From: CAZJDM01 sp964544765
Lineage (GTDB): Bacteria; Bdellovibrionota_B; Oligoflexia; CAYFLR01
DNA: 29,981 bases
Direction: 5' to 3'
NCBI GenBank assembly: GCA_964544765.1
Contig: CAZJDM010000041.1
Coordinates: 1 to 29,981 of the forward strand
The position numbers and the translations under genes are program-made. Numbering within the stretch: position 1 is the first letter of the stretch; the number at the start of each line of letters is the position of its first letter. The notes beneath the pieces are model-generated. The model saw only the letters and a program-made list of their open reading frames with translations, ran no database searches and was not told the DNA's origin. Shown piece by piece: positions 1-9,109 of this stretch.

Positions 1-70
1 ATGTGCTCCTAAAATCGTCGTAAAAAAGAAAGAAATTAGAGTTTAATACTATATGTATTGATTGATAGAT

Positions 71-99
71 TTGCAAGCAAAAATTAAAATTTATATAAG
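71..99 (+). promoter_or_regulatory. Candidate sigma70 promoter, distal
   Basis: TTGCAA (71-76) lies 17 bases before TATAAG (94-99), which matches 4/6 and 5/6 of the sigma70 consensus. Transcription would start near 106 and give a leader of about 190 nt containing the 172-189 hairpin. In AT-rich DNA such matches arise by chance, so confidence is modest. Confidence 0.35.
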
Positions 100-204
100 T
101 TCCAGATAGTTGTATTGGGCGTTGATAGCTTATAGTATATTTTACCAACTTTCCAGCGCACAATCGACCTCAAGATGTCGCAACATCTTAAAAGAACACC
201 CCTA

Positions 205-234
205 TTGTCTTATTGTTATTGCATGTCATAAAAT
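205..234 (+). promoter_or_regulatory. Candidate sigma70 promoter, proximal
   Basis: TTGTCT (205-210) is followed after 18 bases by TAAAAT (229-234). The predicted start near 241 gives a leader of about 58 nt before the kinase ATG at 299. It competes with the distal candidate at 71-99, and either or both could be real. Confidence 0.3.
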
Positions 235-298
235 AATTATATAGAATCTAAACTGGGTTGATTATTATATTTCTTAGGTTAAATATGGAGTTAGGTTT

Positions 299-3200
299 AT
301 GATAAATTTCCCCGGTTATCGAGTAAATAACCAGGTCGGGAAAGGCTTAAATACCGTTGTCTATAGAGGTTTGCGTCTAAAGGATGGTCAACCGGTTATT
401 ATAAAGTTTTTAGAGAAAGATTTCCCTCTAATAAATGAAATAGGTCGAATCAAACATGAAGCCAATATTATTAATTATCTAAATATGTCGGGTGTTTCTA
501 AATGTCTAGGGGTAGAAAAATACGGGTATGGATTAGCTTTAATATTAGAAGACTTTGGAGGGGAAACCTTAAGTCGTTATATAGCTGCGGGGTCATTTAA
601 TTTTTTAAAATCTCTAAAAATTATTAAGTTATTAGCCAAAACTCTATATGCAGTCCACGAAAAAAAGGTTATTCATAAAGATATAAATCCTACCAACGTA
701 ATAATGAACTTCAATACACAGGAAGTTAGACTTCAGGATTACAGTATATCTACTAGGCTCCAGTGGGAAAAACAAGATCTAAAGAATCCCGAATTATTAG
801 AAGGGACCCTCAAATATATATCACCTGAACAAACGGGGCGCATGAATCGGGGTATTGATTATCGTACTGATTTATATTCTCTGGGAATAACAATTTATGA
901 GCTATTAACAGGTACTGTTCCTTTTACATCTAATGACCCGATGGAACTAATTCACGGTCATATTGCCATTATTCCGGAACCACCAAATAAAGTGAATCCG
1001 GAAATACCTAAAAATATATCTGATATGGTTATGAAACTAATTGCCAAAGATGCTGAAAGTAGGTACCAAAGCGCTTTTGGGTTTTTAAGTGATATTGAGG
1101 AGTGGTTGAATAGGAAGGAACATAAACGTAATAGTGTTAATGAATCTTTCATTATTGGGAAAAATGATGTCATTACAAAGTTTCAGATATCTCAAAAGCT
1201 ATATGGACGCGAGAAGGAATTATCAACTCTGGTAAAATCCTTTGATTCTGTGTCAGAAGAAGGATCGTTGGAGTTTTTTTGGATATCTGGATATTCCGGT
1301 ATAGGAAAAACTTCATTAGTTAATGAAATACATAAGCATGTTGCCAAAAGAAGAGGACATTTTATTAGTGGCAAATTTGAGCAATTCAAACATGATATTC
1401 CTTATTCTTCATTTATAGAAGCGTTTTCAGAGCTAGTTCGACAGATATTGACCGAAAATAATATGAAGATAGCTAAATGGAAAGAAGAATTGTTAACAGC
1501 TCTTGATAACAATGGACAAATAATTATCAATATTATACCTCAGTTAGAATTGTTAATTGGTAAACAATCAGAGGTCCCATCTCTTCCTCCTGATGAATCA
1601 CAAAACCGCTTTGCTTTAGTTTTTACTAATTTTGTAAGAGCGCTTGCCAAGAAGGATAGTCCACTGGTGCTCTTTTTAGACGATTTACAATGGGCAGATT
1701 TTGGTTCTTTAAATATATTGGAACTATTTGCCAATGACCCATCATTCAAGCATTTACTTATAATAGGAGCATATCGTGACAATGAAGTAAACGCGACCCA
1801 TCCTTTGACTAACACTATAAAAATACTACGTGAAAAAAAGTCCCGATTTAAAGAATTAAATATTAACCCCCTTAATACCGAACATTTAAACAATTTGGTC
1901 GCAGATACTCTTAAAACGAATAACGAAAAATCTAGATCATTGTCGGACTTAATCTATCAAAAGACCCAAGGGAATCCATTTTTTGTGATCCAGTTTTTAT
2001 ATACTATTTATGAAAATGAAATATTTCATTTTGATTTAAATGAGCGCTCTTGGCGCTGGGATTTAGATCAAATATTAAACTTAGGTATAACTGAGAATGT
2101 TGTTGATTTGATGGTTAAGAAGATTCGTCGGCTTTCTGTTGATGAGCAGAGCGTTTTAAAACATGCCGCCTGTCTGGGTAATAAATTTGATTTAGCTATT
2201 CTATCCGCTACTATAGGTAAATGCTCTGGTGAATTGTCTAAGATTATATGGGAGATTCTAAGAATAGGAATGTTGGTGCCTCTTACAGACTCCTTTAGAG
2301 ATCAATATGCTTATGAAGAAAAGTTTGAGCATATTTCAGATAAAGATTACAGCATTAATTATAAATTTCTTCATGATAGGATACAACAAGCAGCTTATTC
2401 ACTACTTTTTGAGCAGGAAAAGAAGCTAACCCATCTAAAAATAGGTCGATTGCTTTTTAAAATATTAGAAGTATCAGGTGAAAAACAGGTGCAAATACCG
2501 GGGCAGGAACTGAGACAGGTAAAAGAAACTATATTTGAAGTGGTGAACCACTATAATTTTGCTAATGAATTATTGACTGACCAAAGAGAAAAAAAGAGTG
2601 TTGCCAAGTTGAATCTATTGGCTGGCAAAAAAGCCAAAGAATCAGCAGAGTATAAAACGGCTGCCGATCTTTTTAAGATAGGAATAAAATTACTAAATAA
2701 AGACAGTTGGAACAATGATTATCATTTAAATTTTGATCTTCATTGTGAATTAGCTGAGTGTGCTTATTTATGTGGTGATCCCACTATAACTGAGAATATG
2801 TTGAAAATTTTATTTAGTAGAGCCAAAACTGATATTGATAAGGCCAGAGTCTATAAAATTAGTATGATGTTTTACACGACCTCCAATAGAAATCATGAGG
2901 CTGTAGATATGGGGATAAGAGCCTTACGAGTGTTCAAAATAAATATACCCCATAGGCCCAATATATTTCATATTATTAAAGAGCTTGCAAAAATATTAAT
3001 TGGTTTTCGTAGAAAAAACATTAATAGCCTTTTAAACTTACCAGAGCTAAAAAAGCGGGAACTTTTGATTTGTATGGATATTTTGTATGTTTTAGCTCCG
3101 CCTTCCTATTTTGTGAATCAAAATGTTTTTATTATGATGATATTAAGGATGGTTCATACATCGATCATCAATGGAAATTCAGTCTTAAGTCCGGTTGGTT

Positions 3201-5845
3201 ATAGTTTTTTTGGCTTGTTACTAGGGTCAGGTTTAGGTTTTTATCAACTGGGATATAAGTTTACCAAAATGTCTTTGACTTTAAGTAAAAGGATGGAAGA
3301 TGTTCATAGTATTGGTTTATGTCATTTTATGATGGGTTGTTTTAATAATAATTGGTTATACCATACTCGTAAGAATATTCAGTATCTGGCATCTGGTTTT
3401 AAATATTTATCCACTTCAGGTGATATTAATTATGCCGGTTATTGTAATGCCTCTATGAATTTTAGTATGAGCCTTAGTGGATATCAGCTTGATGAACTTT
3501 TTGATGCTAACCAATCTTATGTTGAATGGGCAAAAAAAGTAAAGAGTTCTGACAATGCTGATTTTCAGGTAATAACCCAAAAGAGTATCATAAACTTAAA
3601 AGGGAAAAGTTATAGTAGCAATACTTTTAGTCATAAAGGTTTTGATGAGAGTAAATTTTTTAACGAATTGCGTGGGTATAGTGATAAATGTCCTTTGAAC
3701 TGGTACTACATCAAAAAAGCCCAATGTTTGTATTTATATAGGCATTTTGCTGATGCTTTAAAGATGCTTTCTAAATCTGGGGAAATTATAACTTCAGTAT
3801 CAATGGGGCAAACCTACATTACTGAGCATTATTTTTATTATTCGCTTGTTTTACTAGAACTGGCGTGGAAGTCTAGTTCCATAAAACAGCGAGAGTATCG
3901 AAGGAGCATTAAGAGAAATCAAAAGAAATTGAAGACTTGGGCTCAAAATTGTGAAGATAACTTTCTACATAAATACTTATTAGTTGAAGCCCAGTTAGCT
4001 TTTGTTGAAAGTAAAAAATATAAGGCAATGGAACTTTTTGAACAAAGTATCATACTAGCTAGAAAATATGACTATATTCAGGACGCTGGTATCGCGAATG
4101 AGCTTTTCGCCCAATATTGTCTTAAATTAAATAAACATACAATGGCCAAAGCCTATTTTAATGAGGCTAGGTATTGCTATAATAAATGGGGCGCAGTAGG
4201 AAAAGTACGTCATTTAGAAGATAAATTTCCACAGTTTTTTATGAACGCAGTGGCAACAACAATATCAGATACTACTGTCATGACTTCTCAAAAAACTTCA
4301 ATCGCTTCTAATATTACTTCAATAAATTCTGATGAAACTTCAGTTGTTTCTGACATACCTAACATAACTTCTATAAATTCTGATAGGCCGGATGTTCCAG
4401 GGGTTTCTAAAAAAACTGCGATGATTTTTAGTAGTGCCTCTAGTACAAGTTACTCAGAAACGCTTGATGTGTTATCTGTAGTCAAAGCGTCGCGTGCCAT
4501 CTCAAGCGAAATCCAGTTACCTAAGTTATTAGAAACTTTAATGACTATTGTGATACAAAGTGCCGGCGCTCAAAAGGGTTTATTGATCTTGAAAAAACAG
4601 GATCAACTAGTAATAGAAGCTGAAGGCAGAGTTGATTCGAAGGATGTTAAAGTATTACAGTCAATTCCAGTTGAAACCGGTAAGATGCTTCCGAGCAGTA
4701 TGATCGAATATGTATTAAGAACCAAAGAAGAGATTGTCCTTGTTAATGCATCGTCCCAGGGGAGATTTACTAATGAACCTTATATTAAGGAAACTCAGGC
4801 AAAATCAATTTTATGTATGCCTATACTTAATAATGGCAGGTTAATCTGTATTCTCTATCTGGAAAATAGCACTGTTGTGGGGTCATTTACACCAGCAAGG
4901 ATGGAACTTTTAAAAACTCTTTCAGCTCAGGTGGCGATTTCAATTGAAAACGCTTCCCTATACAATAATTTGGAACAACAAGTACAAGAGAGAACTAAGA
5001 AACTACAAAATCGAGCGGTTGAGTTAGAAGAGGCTCATAATAATTTAAGAAATACACAAGAGCAATTGGTTCAAAGTGCCAAATTGGCCTCATTAGGAGT
5101 AATGAATGCTGGTCTGGCTCATGAATTGAATAATCCTCTGCATTTTATCAGGGGCTTTAATGAAAGGATTAAGACTAAATTTAAGAAAAATGACAAAGTT
5201 TCGCTAGATCAGGTCCAATATTATATTGATGAGATAGATGATAATTGTGAGCGAATGAAAAATATCATCGAGCATTTTCAAAAGTTTTCAAGAAAAGATA
5301 AAAAGCAATTGAAGCCAATACGTATAAATAAAGTTGTTAAGAAATCTATTATATTATTCAAGGAAAAATTAAGACATCGAAATATTAAAATAAAAATGAA
5401 CCTTTGTGAGGAAGAACTTAAAATTAAAGGTGATACCAATCGTCTAGAACAAGTTTTTATTAATTTTATATCCAATAGTTTTGATGCAATTTCTGTTGTT
5501 TCAGATGATAGAGAAGGTTTAATTCAATTGGATTCCGCGATTGAAAATAAATTCGTAGTTCTTAAGTTTTCTGATAATGGCACCGGTATTAAAGAAACGG
5601 ATCTGAAACATATTTTTGATCCATTTTATACCACCAAAGAAGTGGGACAAGGTACTGGATTAGGGCTTTCTATTTCGTATGGGATCATAAAGGAACATCA
5701 AGGTCAAGTTGGGTGTGTGTCAACTATCGGTAAAGGAACGACATTCAAAATAAAATTGCCAGTATTTATAGAGTCAAATAAAATACCCGCAACTTATGCT
5801 GGTAATGTTAATAAAACTGATGTAAAAAAAGATTTTTCGATATGA
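299..5845 (+). CDS. Ser/Thr kinase - AAA ATPase - GAF - sensor histidine kinase chimera
   Basis: This 1848-residue signalling protein has three enzymatic modules in order. First is a Hanks-type kinase (about 8-270): glycine loop G14-K-G16, K36, catalytic HKDINPTN (D128), and DYS at 147-149 where DFG is usual. Second is a predicted ATPase: Walker A 331-339 (GYSGIGKTS) and Walker B FLDDLQWAD with D461-D462. A long helical, TPR-like stretch (about 700-1310) follows, then a Ser/Thr-rich linker with NITSINSD at 1338 and 1355. Third come a GAF domain (about 1390-1555), a coiled coil, HisKA with HELNNP (H1608), and a HATPase domain with N1726, DNGTGI 1759-1764 and GQGTGLGL 1783-1790. No transmembrane segment is seen, so it is probably cytoplasmic. 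This architecture is known in cyanobacteria, Leptospira and other environmental bacteria. The SD is GGAG at 287-290. The input signal is unknown. The next gene starts 18 nt downstream. Confidence 0.93.
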   Translation: MINFPGYRVNNQVGKGLNTVVYRGLRLKDGQPVIIKFLEKDFPLINEIGRIKHEANIINYLNMSGVSKCLGVEKYGYGLALILEDFGGETLSRYIAAGSFNFLKSLKIIKLLAKTLYAVHEKKVIHKDINPTNVIMNFNTQEVRLQDYSISTRLQWEKQDLKNPELLEGTLKYISPEQTGRMNRGIDYRTDLYSLGITIYELLTGTVPFTSNDPMELIHGHIAIIPEPPNKVNPEIPKNISDMVMKLIAKDAESRYQSAFGFLSDIEEWLNRKEHKRNSVNESFIIGKNDVITKFQISQKLYGREKELSTLVKSFDSVSEEGSLEFFWISGYSGIGKTSLVNEIHKHVAKRRGHFISGKFEQFKHDIPYSSFIEAFSELVRQILTENNMKIAKWKEELLTALDNNGQIIINIIPQLELLIGKQSEVPSLPPDESQNRFALVFTNFVRALAKKDSPLVLFLDDLQWADFGSLNILELFANDPSFKHLLIIGAYRDNEVNATHPLTNTIKILREKKSRFKELNINPLNTEHLNNLVADTLKTNNEKSRSLSDLIYQKTQGNPFFVIQFLYTIYENEIFHFDLNERSWRWDLDQILNLGITENVVDLMVKKIRRLSVDEQSVLKHAACLGNKFDLAILSATIGKCSGELSKIIWEILRIGMLVPLTDSFRDQYAYEEKFEHISDKDYSINYKFLHDRIQQAAYSLLFEQEKKLTHLKIGRLLFKILEVSGEKQVQIPGQELRQVKETIFEVVNHYNFANELLTDQREKKSVAKLNLLAGKKAKESAEYKTAADLFKIGIKLLNKDSWNNDYHLNFDLHCELAECAYLCGDPTITENMLKILFSRAKTDIDKARVYKISMMFYTTSNRNHEAVDMGIRALRVFKINIPHRPNIFHIIKELAKILIGFRRKNINSLLNLPELKKRELLICMDILYVLAPPSYFVNQNVFIMMILRMVHTSIINGNSVLSPVGYSFFGLLLGSGLGFYQLGYKFTKMSLTLSKRMEDVHSIGLCHFMMGCFNNNWLYHTRKNIQYLASGFKYLSTSGDINYAGYCNASMNFSMSLSGYQLDELFDANQSYVEWAKKVKSSDNADFQVITQKSIINLKGKSYSSNTFSHKGFDESKFFNELRGYSDKCPLNWYYIKKAQCLYLYRHFADALKMLSKSGEIITSVSMGQTYITEHYFYYSLVLLELAWKSSSIKQREYRRSIKRNQKKLKTWAQNCEDNFLHKYLLVEAQLAFVESKKYKAMELFEQSIILARKYDYIQDAGIANELFAQYCLKLNKHTMAKAYFNEARYCYNKWGAVGKVRHLEDKFPQFFMNAVATTISDTTVMTSQKTSIASNITSINSDETSVVSDIPNITSINSDRPDVPGVSKKTAMIFSSASSTSYSETLDVLSVVKASRAISSEIQLPKLLETLMTIVIQSAGAQKGLLILKKQDQLVIEAEGRVDSKDVKVLQSIPVETGKMLPSSMIEYVLRTKEEIVLVNASSQGRFTNEPYIKETQAKSILCMPILNNGRLICILYLENSTVVGSFTPARMELLKTLSAQVAISIENASLYNNLEQQVQERTKKLQNRAVELEEAHNNLRNTQEQLVQSAKLASLGVMNAGLAHELNNPLHFIRGFNERIKTKFKKNDKVSLDQVQYYIDEIDDNCERMKNIIEHFQKFSRKDKKQLKPIRINKVVKKSIILFKEKLRHRNIKIKMNLCEEELKIKGDTNRLEQVFINFISNSFDAISVVSDDREGLIQLDSAIENKFVVLKFSDNGTGIKETDLKHIFDPFYTTKEVGQGTGLGLSISYGIIKEHQGQVGCVSTIGKGTTFKIKLPVFIESNKIPATYAGNVNKTDVKKDFSI

Positions 5846-5877
5846 GCAGAGAAAATATTTGATATGAGCAAAGAAAA
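5839..5877 (+). repeat. Duplicated gene-start sequence at the kinase junction
   Basis: GATATGAGCAGAGAAAA (5839-5855) and GATATGAGCAAAGAAAA (5861-5877) match at 16 of 17 bases and are offset by 22. The first copy has an ATG (5842) that overlaps the upstream stop TGA as ATGA, but it runs to a stop after six codons. The second copy supplies the working ATG at 5864. It looks like a small tandem duplication that displaced an originally overlapping start. Confidence 0.7.
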
Positions 5878-7507
5878 ATCAATTTCAATTTCAATTTCAA
5901 TATTAATAGTCGATGATGAAAAAAGCGCTAGAAGACTATTATTAGAGATGTTAGAGGATCAGTATTTGGTTACTTTAGCTGATTCGACATCTCAAGCATT
6001 GGACAACATAAAAGCTTCGATTCCTGATATTGTAATTACTGATATTAAAATGCCAGGAAAAGATGGTTTAGCCTTATTATCACTGATAAAGACTAAATAT
6101 CCTAGTATTGCAGTTATATTGGTTACTGGACATGGAGAGAAATCAACTATTATTTCAGCGGTAAGAGAAGGAGCGTTTGATTATCTTGATAAACCTTTCT
6201 TAGAAAAAGATATTTTAAAAATCGTCCATCGGGCCGAGAAGTATTGTTTACTTCAAAGAAAATTTAAGAAGGCAGAAGGTGAAAAAAACAAAACCTTTGA
6301 ATTACAGAAAATACTTTATTTACTACTTCAAACTTCTCAACAATCTCAACAAAATTTGTCTTTTGATCAATTATTAGAGCAATGTTTGAAGGTTATTATG
6401 AGCGATTCATCAATCATGCCTTTTAATGTTCAAGGCAGTATTTTTATAGTTGAAGATAAACCTGATGAGCTGGTTCCTAAGGCTCATTGTAGGTTATCGG
6501 AATTCTTCCATAAGGAATGTAAGAAGATTTCTTTTGGACAATGCGTTTGTGGAGAGGCCGCTCAAAGTAAGAAAATAGTTTTTGCCAACTGTCAGGATGA
6601 TCATTACAAGAAGCACAATCATAACGAACTGCACGGACATTATTGTGTACCGATTATCAATAAGAACAAAGTAGTAGGCCTTCTTAATCTATTTTTAAAA
6701 ATAACCCATGAACGAGATAATGAGGAAGAAGAATTCCTCCAAGCTATAGCTGATACCCTTGCCGGTATTATTGAGCGAAAGAATATTGAAAAAGAAAAAG
6801 AAAATATACAAATGCAGCTTATTCAATCAGCTAAATTAGCTTCTATTGGTATTCTTTCTGCAGGTATAGCCCATGAGTTAAATAATCCTTTAACTGCAGT
6901 TATGGGACATTCTCAGTTATTAAAGAATGTAAAAAATGATCCTGACAAGGTAGAGGAAAAAGCCGAAAAAATTCACTTTTCAGCACGACGTATGAAAGCT
7001 ATCATTGATCATTTAAGAACTTATTCCAGAGCAAGTAAAAGTAAGGATTGGCAACAATTTGCTGTTAATGAACCTATAAATAATGCTCTTGAGTTTTTAA
7101 GATCTCAACTTAAATTGAGAAATATTTCTTTAAGAATCACATCCCCTGATCCCGTATGTAAAGTGTATGGGGATATGACCCAACTGGAAAGCGTTTTTCA
7201 AAATTTACTAGTTAATAGTAGAGATGCTTTTGAAGAAGTCAGTGATGATAGAGAGAAGTATATTAGTATCTTAACTTTAGAAGAAGAGCATACACTTAGG
7301 GTTATATATGAAGACAACGCTATTGGTATGACGAAAGATACTACGGATAATATCTTTGATCCTTTTTTTACTACTAAAGAGACGGGTAAGGGAACAGGAT
7401 TGGGACTATCTATTACCAAAAATATTATAGAAGAACATAAAGGATCGATTGTAGTTGAAAGTCAACATGGAAAAGGAACCAAGTTTACTTTGACTTTTGT
7501 AAATTGA
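5864..7507 (+). CDS. Receiver - GAF - histidine kinase (N-terminal receiver hybrid)
   Basis: This is a cytoplasmic two-component protein of 547 residues. A receiver domain comes first (about 12-130): D17-D18, phosphoacceptor D60 in TDIKMPG, T88 and K110 in DKPF. A Cys/His-rich GAF-like domain follows (about 150-305, QCVCGEAA at 226-233). Then come a short coiled coil, HisKA with HELNNP (H337), and a HATPase domain with N451, G1 box DNAIGM (484-489) and GKGTGLGL. The G1 box normally reads DNGxGM, so A486 replaces a conserved glycine. The N-terminus carries a short in-frame repeat (SISISIS). It lies 18 nt after the large kinase, so the two are probably co-transcribed, and D60 may receive phosphate from the upstream kinase. 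There is no DNA-binding output domain. The SD before ATG 5864 is weak, so translation may be coupled. Confidence 0.92.
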   Translation: MSKEKSISISISILIVDDEKSARRLLLEMLEDQYLVTLADSTSQALDNIKASIPDIVITDIKMPGKDGLALLSLIKTKYPSIAVILVTGHGEKSTIISAVREGAFDYLDKPFLEKDILKIVHRAEKYCLLQRKFKKAEGEKNKTFELQKILYLLLQTSQQSQQNLSFDQLLEQCLKVIMSDSSIMPFNVQGSIFIVEDKPDELVPKAHCRLSEFFHKECKKISFGQCVCGEAAQSKKIVFANCQDDHYKKHNHNELHGHYCVPIINKNKVVGLLNLFLKITHERDNEEEEFLQAIADTLAGIIERKNIEKEKENIQMQLIQSAKLASIGILSAGIAHELNNPLTAVMGHSQLLKNVKNDPDKVEEKAEKIHFSARRMKAIIDHLRTYSRASKSKDWQQFAVNEPINNALEFLRSQLKLRNISLRITSPDPVCKVYGDMTQLESVFQNLLVNSRDAFEEVSDDREKYISILTLEEEHTLRVIYEDNAIGMTKDTTDNIFDPFFTTKETGKGTGLGLSITKNIIEEHKGSIVVESQHGKGTKFTLTFVN

Positions 7508-7658
7508 TCTTCCAATAAACAGTACTTGAAAAAAAGAATAGAAGTACGGTACCATATCTAAATAAATATAAATACGGCCAAAATCATTTTTTTCAACAAT
7601 CATGGTCGAACTATTTTAGTATTTTAGATTAAAATCATTGGGTGGAGGGATAGAATAA

Positions 7659-8258
7659 GTGGAAGCTCAATTAATTGCCAAAAGACAAAATAAACATCAA
7701 ATACCACCTCAAAAACTTCTTCGTCAAAAAACTAAGAAAGATTCAATATACCACTTCTTTGCTCGGTTTTTAAGAAATGAAAGGGATTTGGAGGCAAATA
7801 TTGGATTGGCCCAAATTTACCGTGAATTAGGTTATCAAGGTAGGTGTCAATTTCATTTAAGTAATGCTCATGCTATAAATCCATTTAATATAAATGTACA
7901 GTTGTTGATGTTTCAAAGAGAAGTCGATAGAAGAGACAAATTTAGATGGATGCCCTTGTTAAAACAAATCATCAATTATAATATTGAAGTAAAAAGTAAA
8001 GTTATATTGAATGCCGCCTCTATACTTTATAGAGCAAATTGTTATGATGATATCATTGAGATACTAAAATTTTATTCCAAGGATCAAAAGTCTTTATCTA
8101 CAGACTTACAAATAATACGTGTTCGCACCTTGATAGCCCTAAAAGAATACCATCGGGCCTATGCTATTCTCTATCGGATGATAAATGAACAACCATGCAA
8201 TGAGGAAATACTAGCTCTCTTTTCTACTTTGAGTCAATTTCTGGAAGATAATGTCTAG
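7659..8258 (+). CDS. Small TPR-like helical protein, function unknown
   Basis: A 199-residue protein starting at GTG. GGAGG at 7644-7648, ten bases upstream, supports that start. It opens with a basic segment rich in Lys, Gln and Arg. The rest is helical with tetratricopeptide-like spacing, such as ANIGLAQIYRELGYQGRCQF (about 46-65) and TLIALKEYHRAYAILYRM near the C-terminus. There is no signal peptide or membrane segment. It follows the receiver-kinase by 151 nt on the same strand and could be a scaffold or partner for that pair, but this rests on position only. I do not recognise a named family. Confidence 0.7.
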   Translation: MEAQLIAKRQNKHQIPPQKLLRQKTKKDSIYHFFARFLRNERDLEANIGLAQIYRELGYQGRCQFHLSNAHAINPFNINVQLLMFQREVDRRDKFRWMPLLKQIINYNIEVKSKVILNAASILYRANCYDDIIEILKFYSKDQKSLSTDLQIIRVRTLIALKEYHRAYAILYRMINEQPCNEEILALFSTLSQFLEDNV

Positions 8259-8362
8259 TAACATGAGTGACTTCGAGTTTATATAGATTTCGCCAGACTT
8301 TATGATTTAATAATTCAATCAATTTATTGTAGCATTGATCTATTCTATTATAACTTCTATAC

Positions 8363-8385
8363 TATTATTCTGAATCAGTATAATA
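8363..8385. terminator. Imperfect hairpin between convergent genes
   Basis: TATTATTCTGA and TCAGTATAATA form an 11-bp stem with one mismatch around a single central base. It sits between the TPR-like gene (plus) and the nucleotidase gene (minus), where a bidirectional terminator would be expected. It is AT-rich and has no clean U-run, so this is a weak call. Confidence 0.25.
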
Positions 8386-8456
8386 ATTTAATGTGCTGTA
8401 GAAATATAAAGATCCAAAAAACTACATTCTTTGTTAGGTGATGTAAGAATTTTAAG

Positions 8457-9074
8457 TTAAAAAGAAAATTTAGTTTGAAGGTCCTTCCAATCTTTACATC
8501 TTACAACCATTCCATCGATCTCGAGTTTTTTATCAATTTGATTTTGGTTCCAGGGACGATCCATGAGAGCGACTTTTAAATTCATATTTTTGGCAAGGTA
8601 ATTGGCCATGTCAGGTGAGTCTTCGATGGCAAAAGTAAATTGTTGTTCAGATAATTTATCAAGACTAATGAAGTTGGGATGATTTAAGGTGGGTGGGGAT
8701 TTTGAATATTTGTTTACAAAGATAAGGTCAGAATATTGGAACTTATTTCTTTTGAGCCATTTTTTGGTTATCTCAATGGTATCTACCGGTCGACCAGTTA
8801 CAATCGATATTTGATAATCTTGCTTGATCCAGTTATTAATAATTTCAAGACAATGAGGCATAATTTCCATTTTCATAAGTTCATCGGATTTATGTAAAAC
8901 CTTCATAAAATGATCCAAATCCTTTTGGCTAAGATGAAAGGATTTTTGTAAGTCAAAAGCGTGAATATCATTGTATTCAACAACTTTATTAAATTCGCGT
9001 TTTAGGACACTCAGTAGAGTTTTAGCTGTTTGACATAATACATCATCCACATCTATATAGATTCGTTTTTTCAT
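8457..9074 (-). CDS. HAD-superfamily nucleotidase (NT5C / deoxyribonucleotidase-like)
   Basis: A 205-residue cytoplasmic hydrolase of the haloacid dehalogenase fold. Motif I is IDVDDVL with nucleophile D8 and acid/base D10. Motif II is VTGRP with T93. The late acidic motif is AIEDSPDM with E151-D152, followed by MDRPWN (171-176), a signature seen in the 5'(3')-deoxyribonucleotidase-like family. The probable role is dephosphorylation of a nucleotide or small phosphate ester; the substrate cannot be read from sequence. The ATG at 9074 is supported by GGAG (CTCC at 9083-9086 on the plus strand) eight bases away. A GC-rich hairpin (9094-9109) sits directly upstream in the leader. Confidence 0.85.
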   Translation of the reverse strand: MKKRIYIDVDDVLCQTAKTLLSVLKREFNKVVEYNDIHAFDLQKSFHLSQKDLDHFMKVLHKSDELMKMEIMPHCLEIINNWIKQDYQISIVTGRPVDTIEITKKWLKRNKFQYSDLIFVNKYSKSPPTLNHPNFISLDKLSEQQFTFAIEDSPDMANYLAKNMNLKVALMDRPWNQNQIDKKLEIDGMVVRCKDWKDLQTKFSF

Positions 9075-9093
9075 AATAATATCTCCAGGAAAC

Positions 9094-9109
9094 CCGTCCT
9101 TTAGGGCGG
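9094..9109. repeat. GC-rich hairpin resembling an IS200/IS605-type end
   Basis: CCGTCC-TTTA-GGGCGG forms a 6-bp stem with one G-T pair and a four-base loop. With its flanks (AAACCCGTCC... and ...GGGCGGTGTAGTTGATT) it resembles the subterminal hairpins at ends of IS200/IS605-family elements, from memory of that family. No tnpA or tnpB gene is present, so at most it is a relic or a domesticated leader hairpin. It lies 7 nt upstream of the SD of the nucleotidase gene and could influence its translation. Confidence 0.45.

Larger units (their letters stand above)
1..298. other. Leader region upstream of the large kinase gene
   Basis: No convincing gene is visible. The stretch holds two sigma70-like promoter candidates (71-99 and 205-234, listed separately). 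It also holds a perfect 7-bp hairpin, AAGATGT (172-178) with ACATCTT (183-189) around loop CGCA. No U-run follows the hairpin on either strand, so it is not an obvious terminator. An 18-codon ATG reading frame (175-231) runs through the hairpin but has no SD, so I do not call it a gene. The SD of the following gene is GGAG at 287-290, eight bases before its ATG. Confidence 0.5.

Noticed and set aside
958..1893. Minus-strand ORFs of 65-117 codons inside the large kinase gene
   Set aside because: They lie antisense to well-conserved kinase and ATPase motifs and have no family features; similar shadow ORFs elsewhere were dropped for the same reason.
7523..7549. Short inverted repeat GTACTT ... 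AAGTAC after the receiver-kinase gene
   Set aside because: A six-base arm with a long loop and no U-run; expected by chance.
8390..8447. 16-codon ATG ORF between the TPR-like and nucleotidase genes
   Set aside because: Short, no SD, and no distinctive composition.
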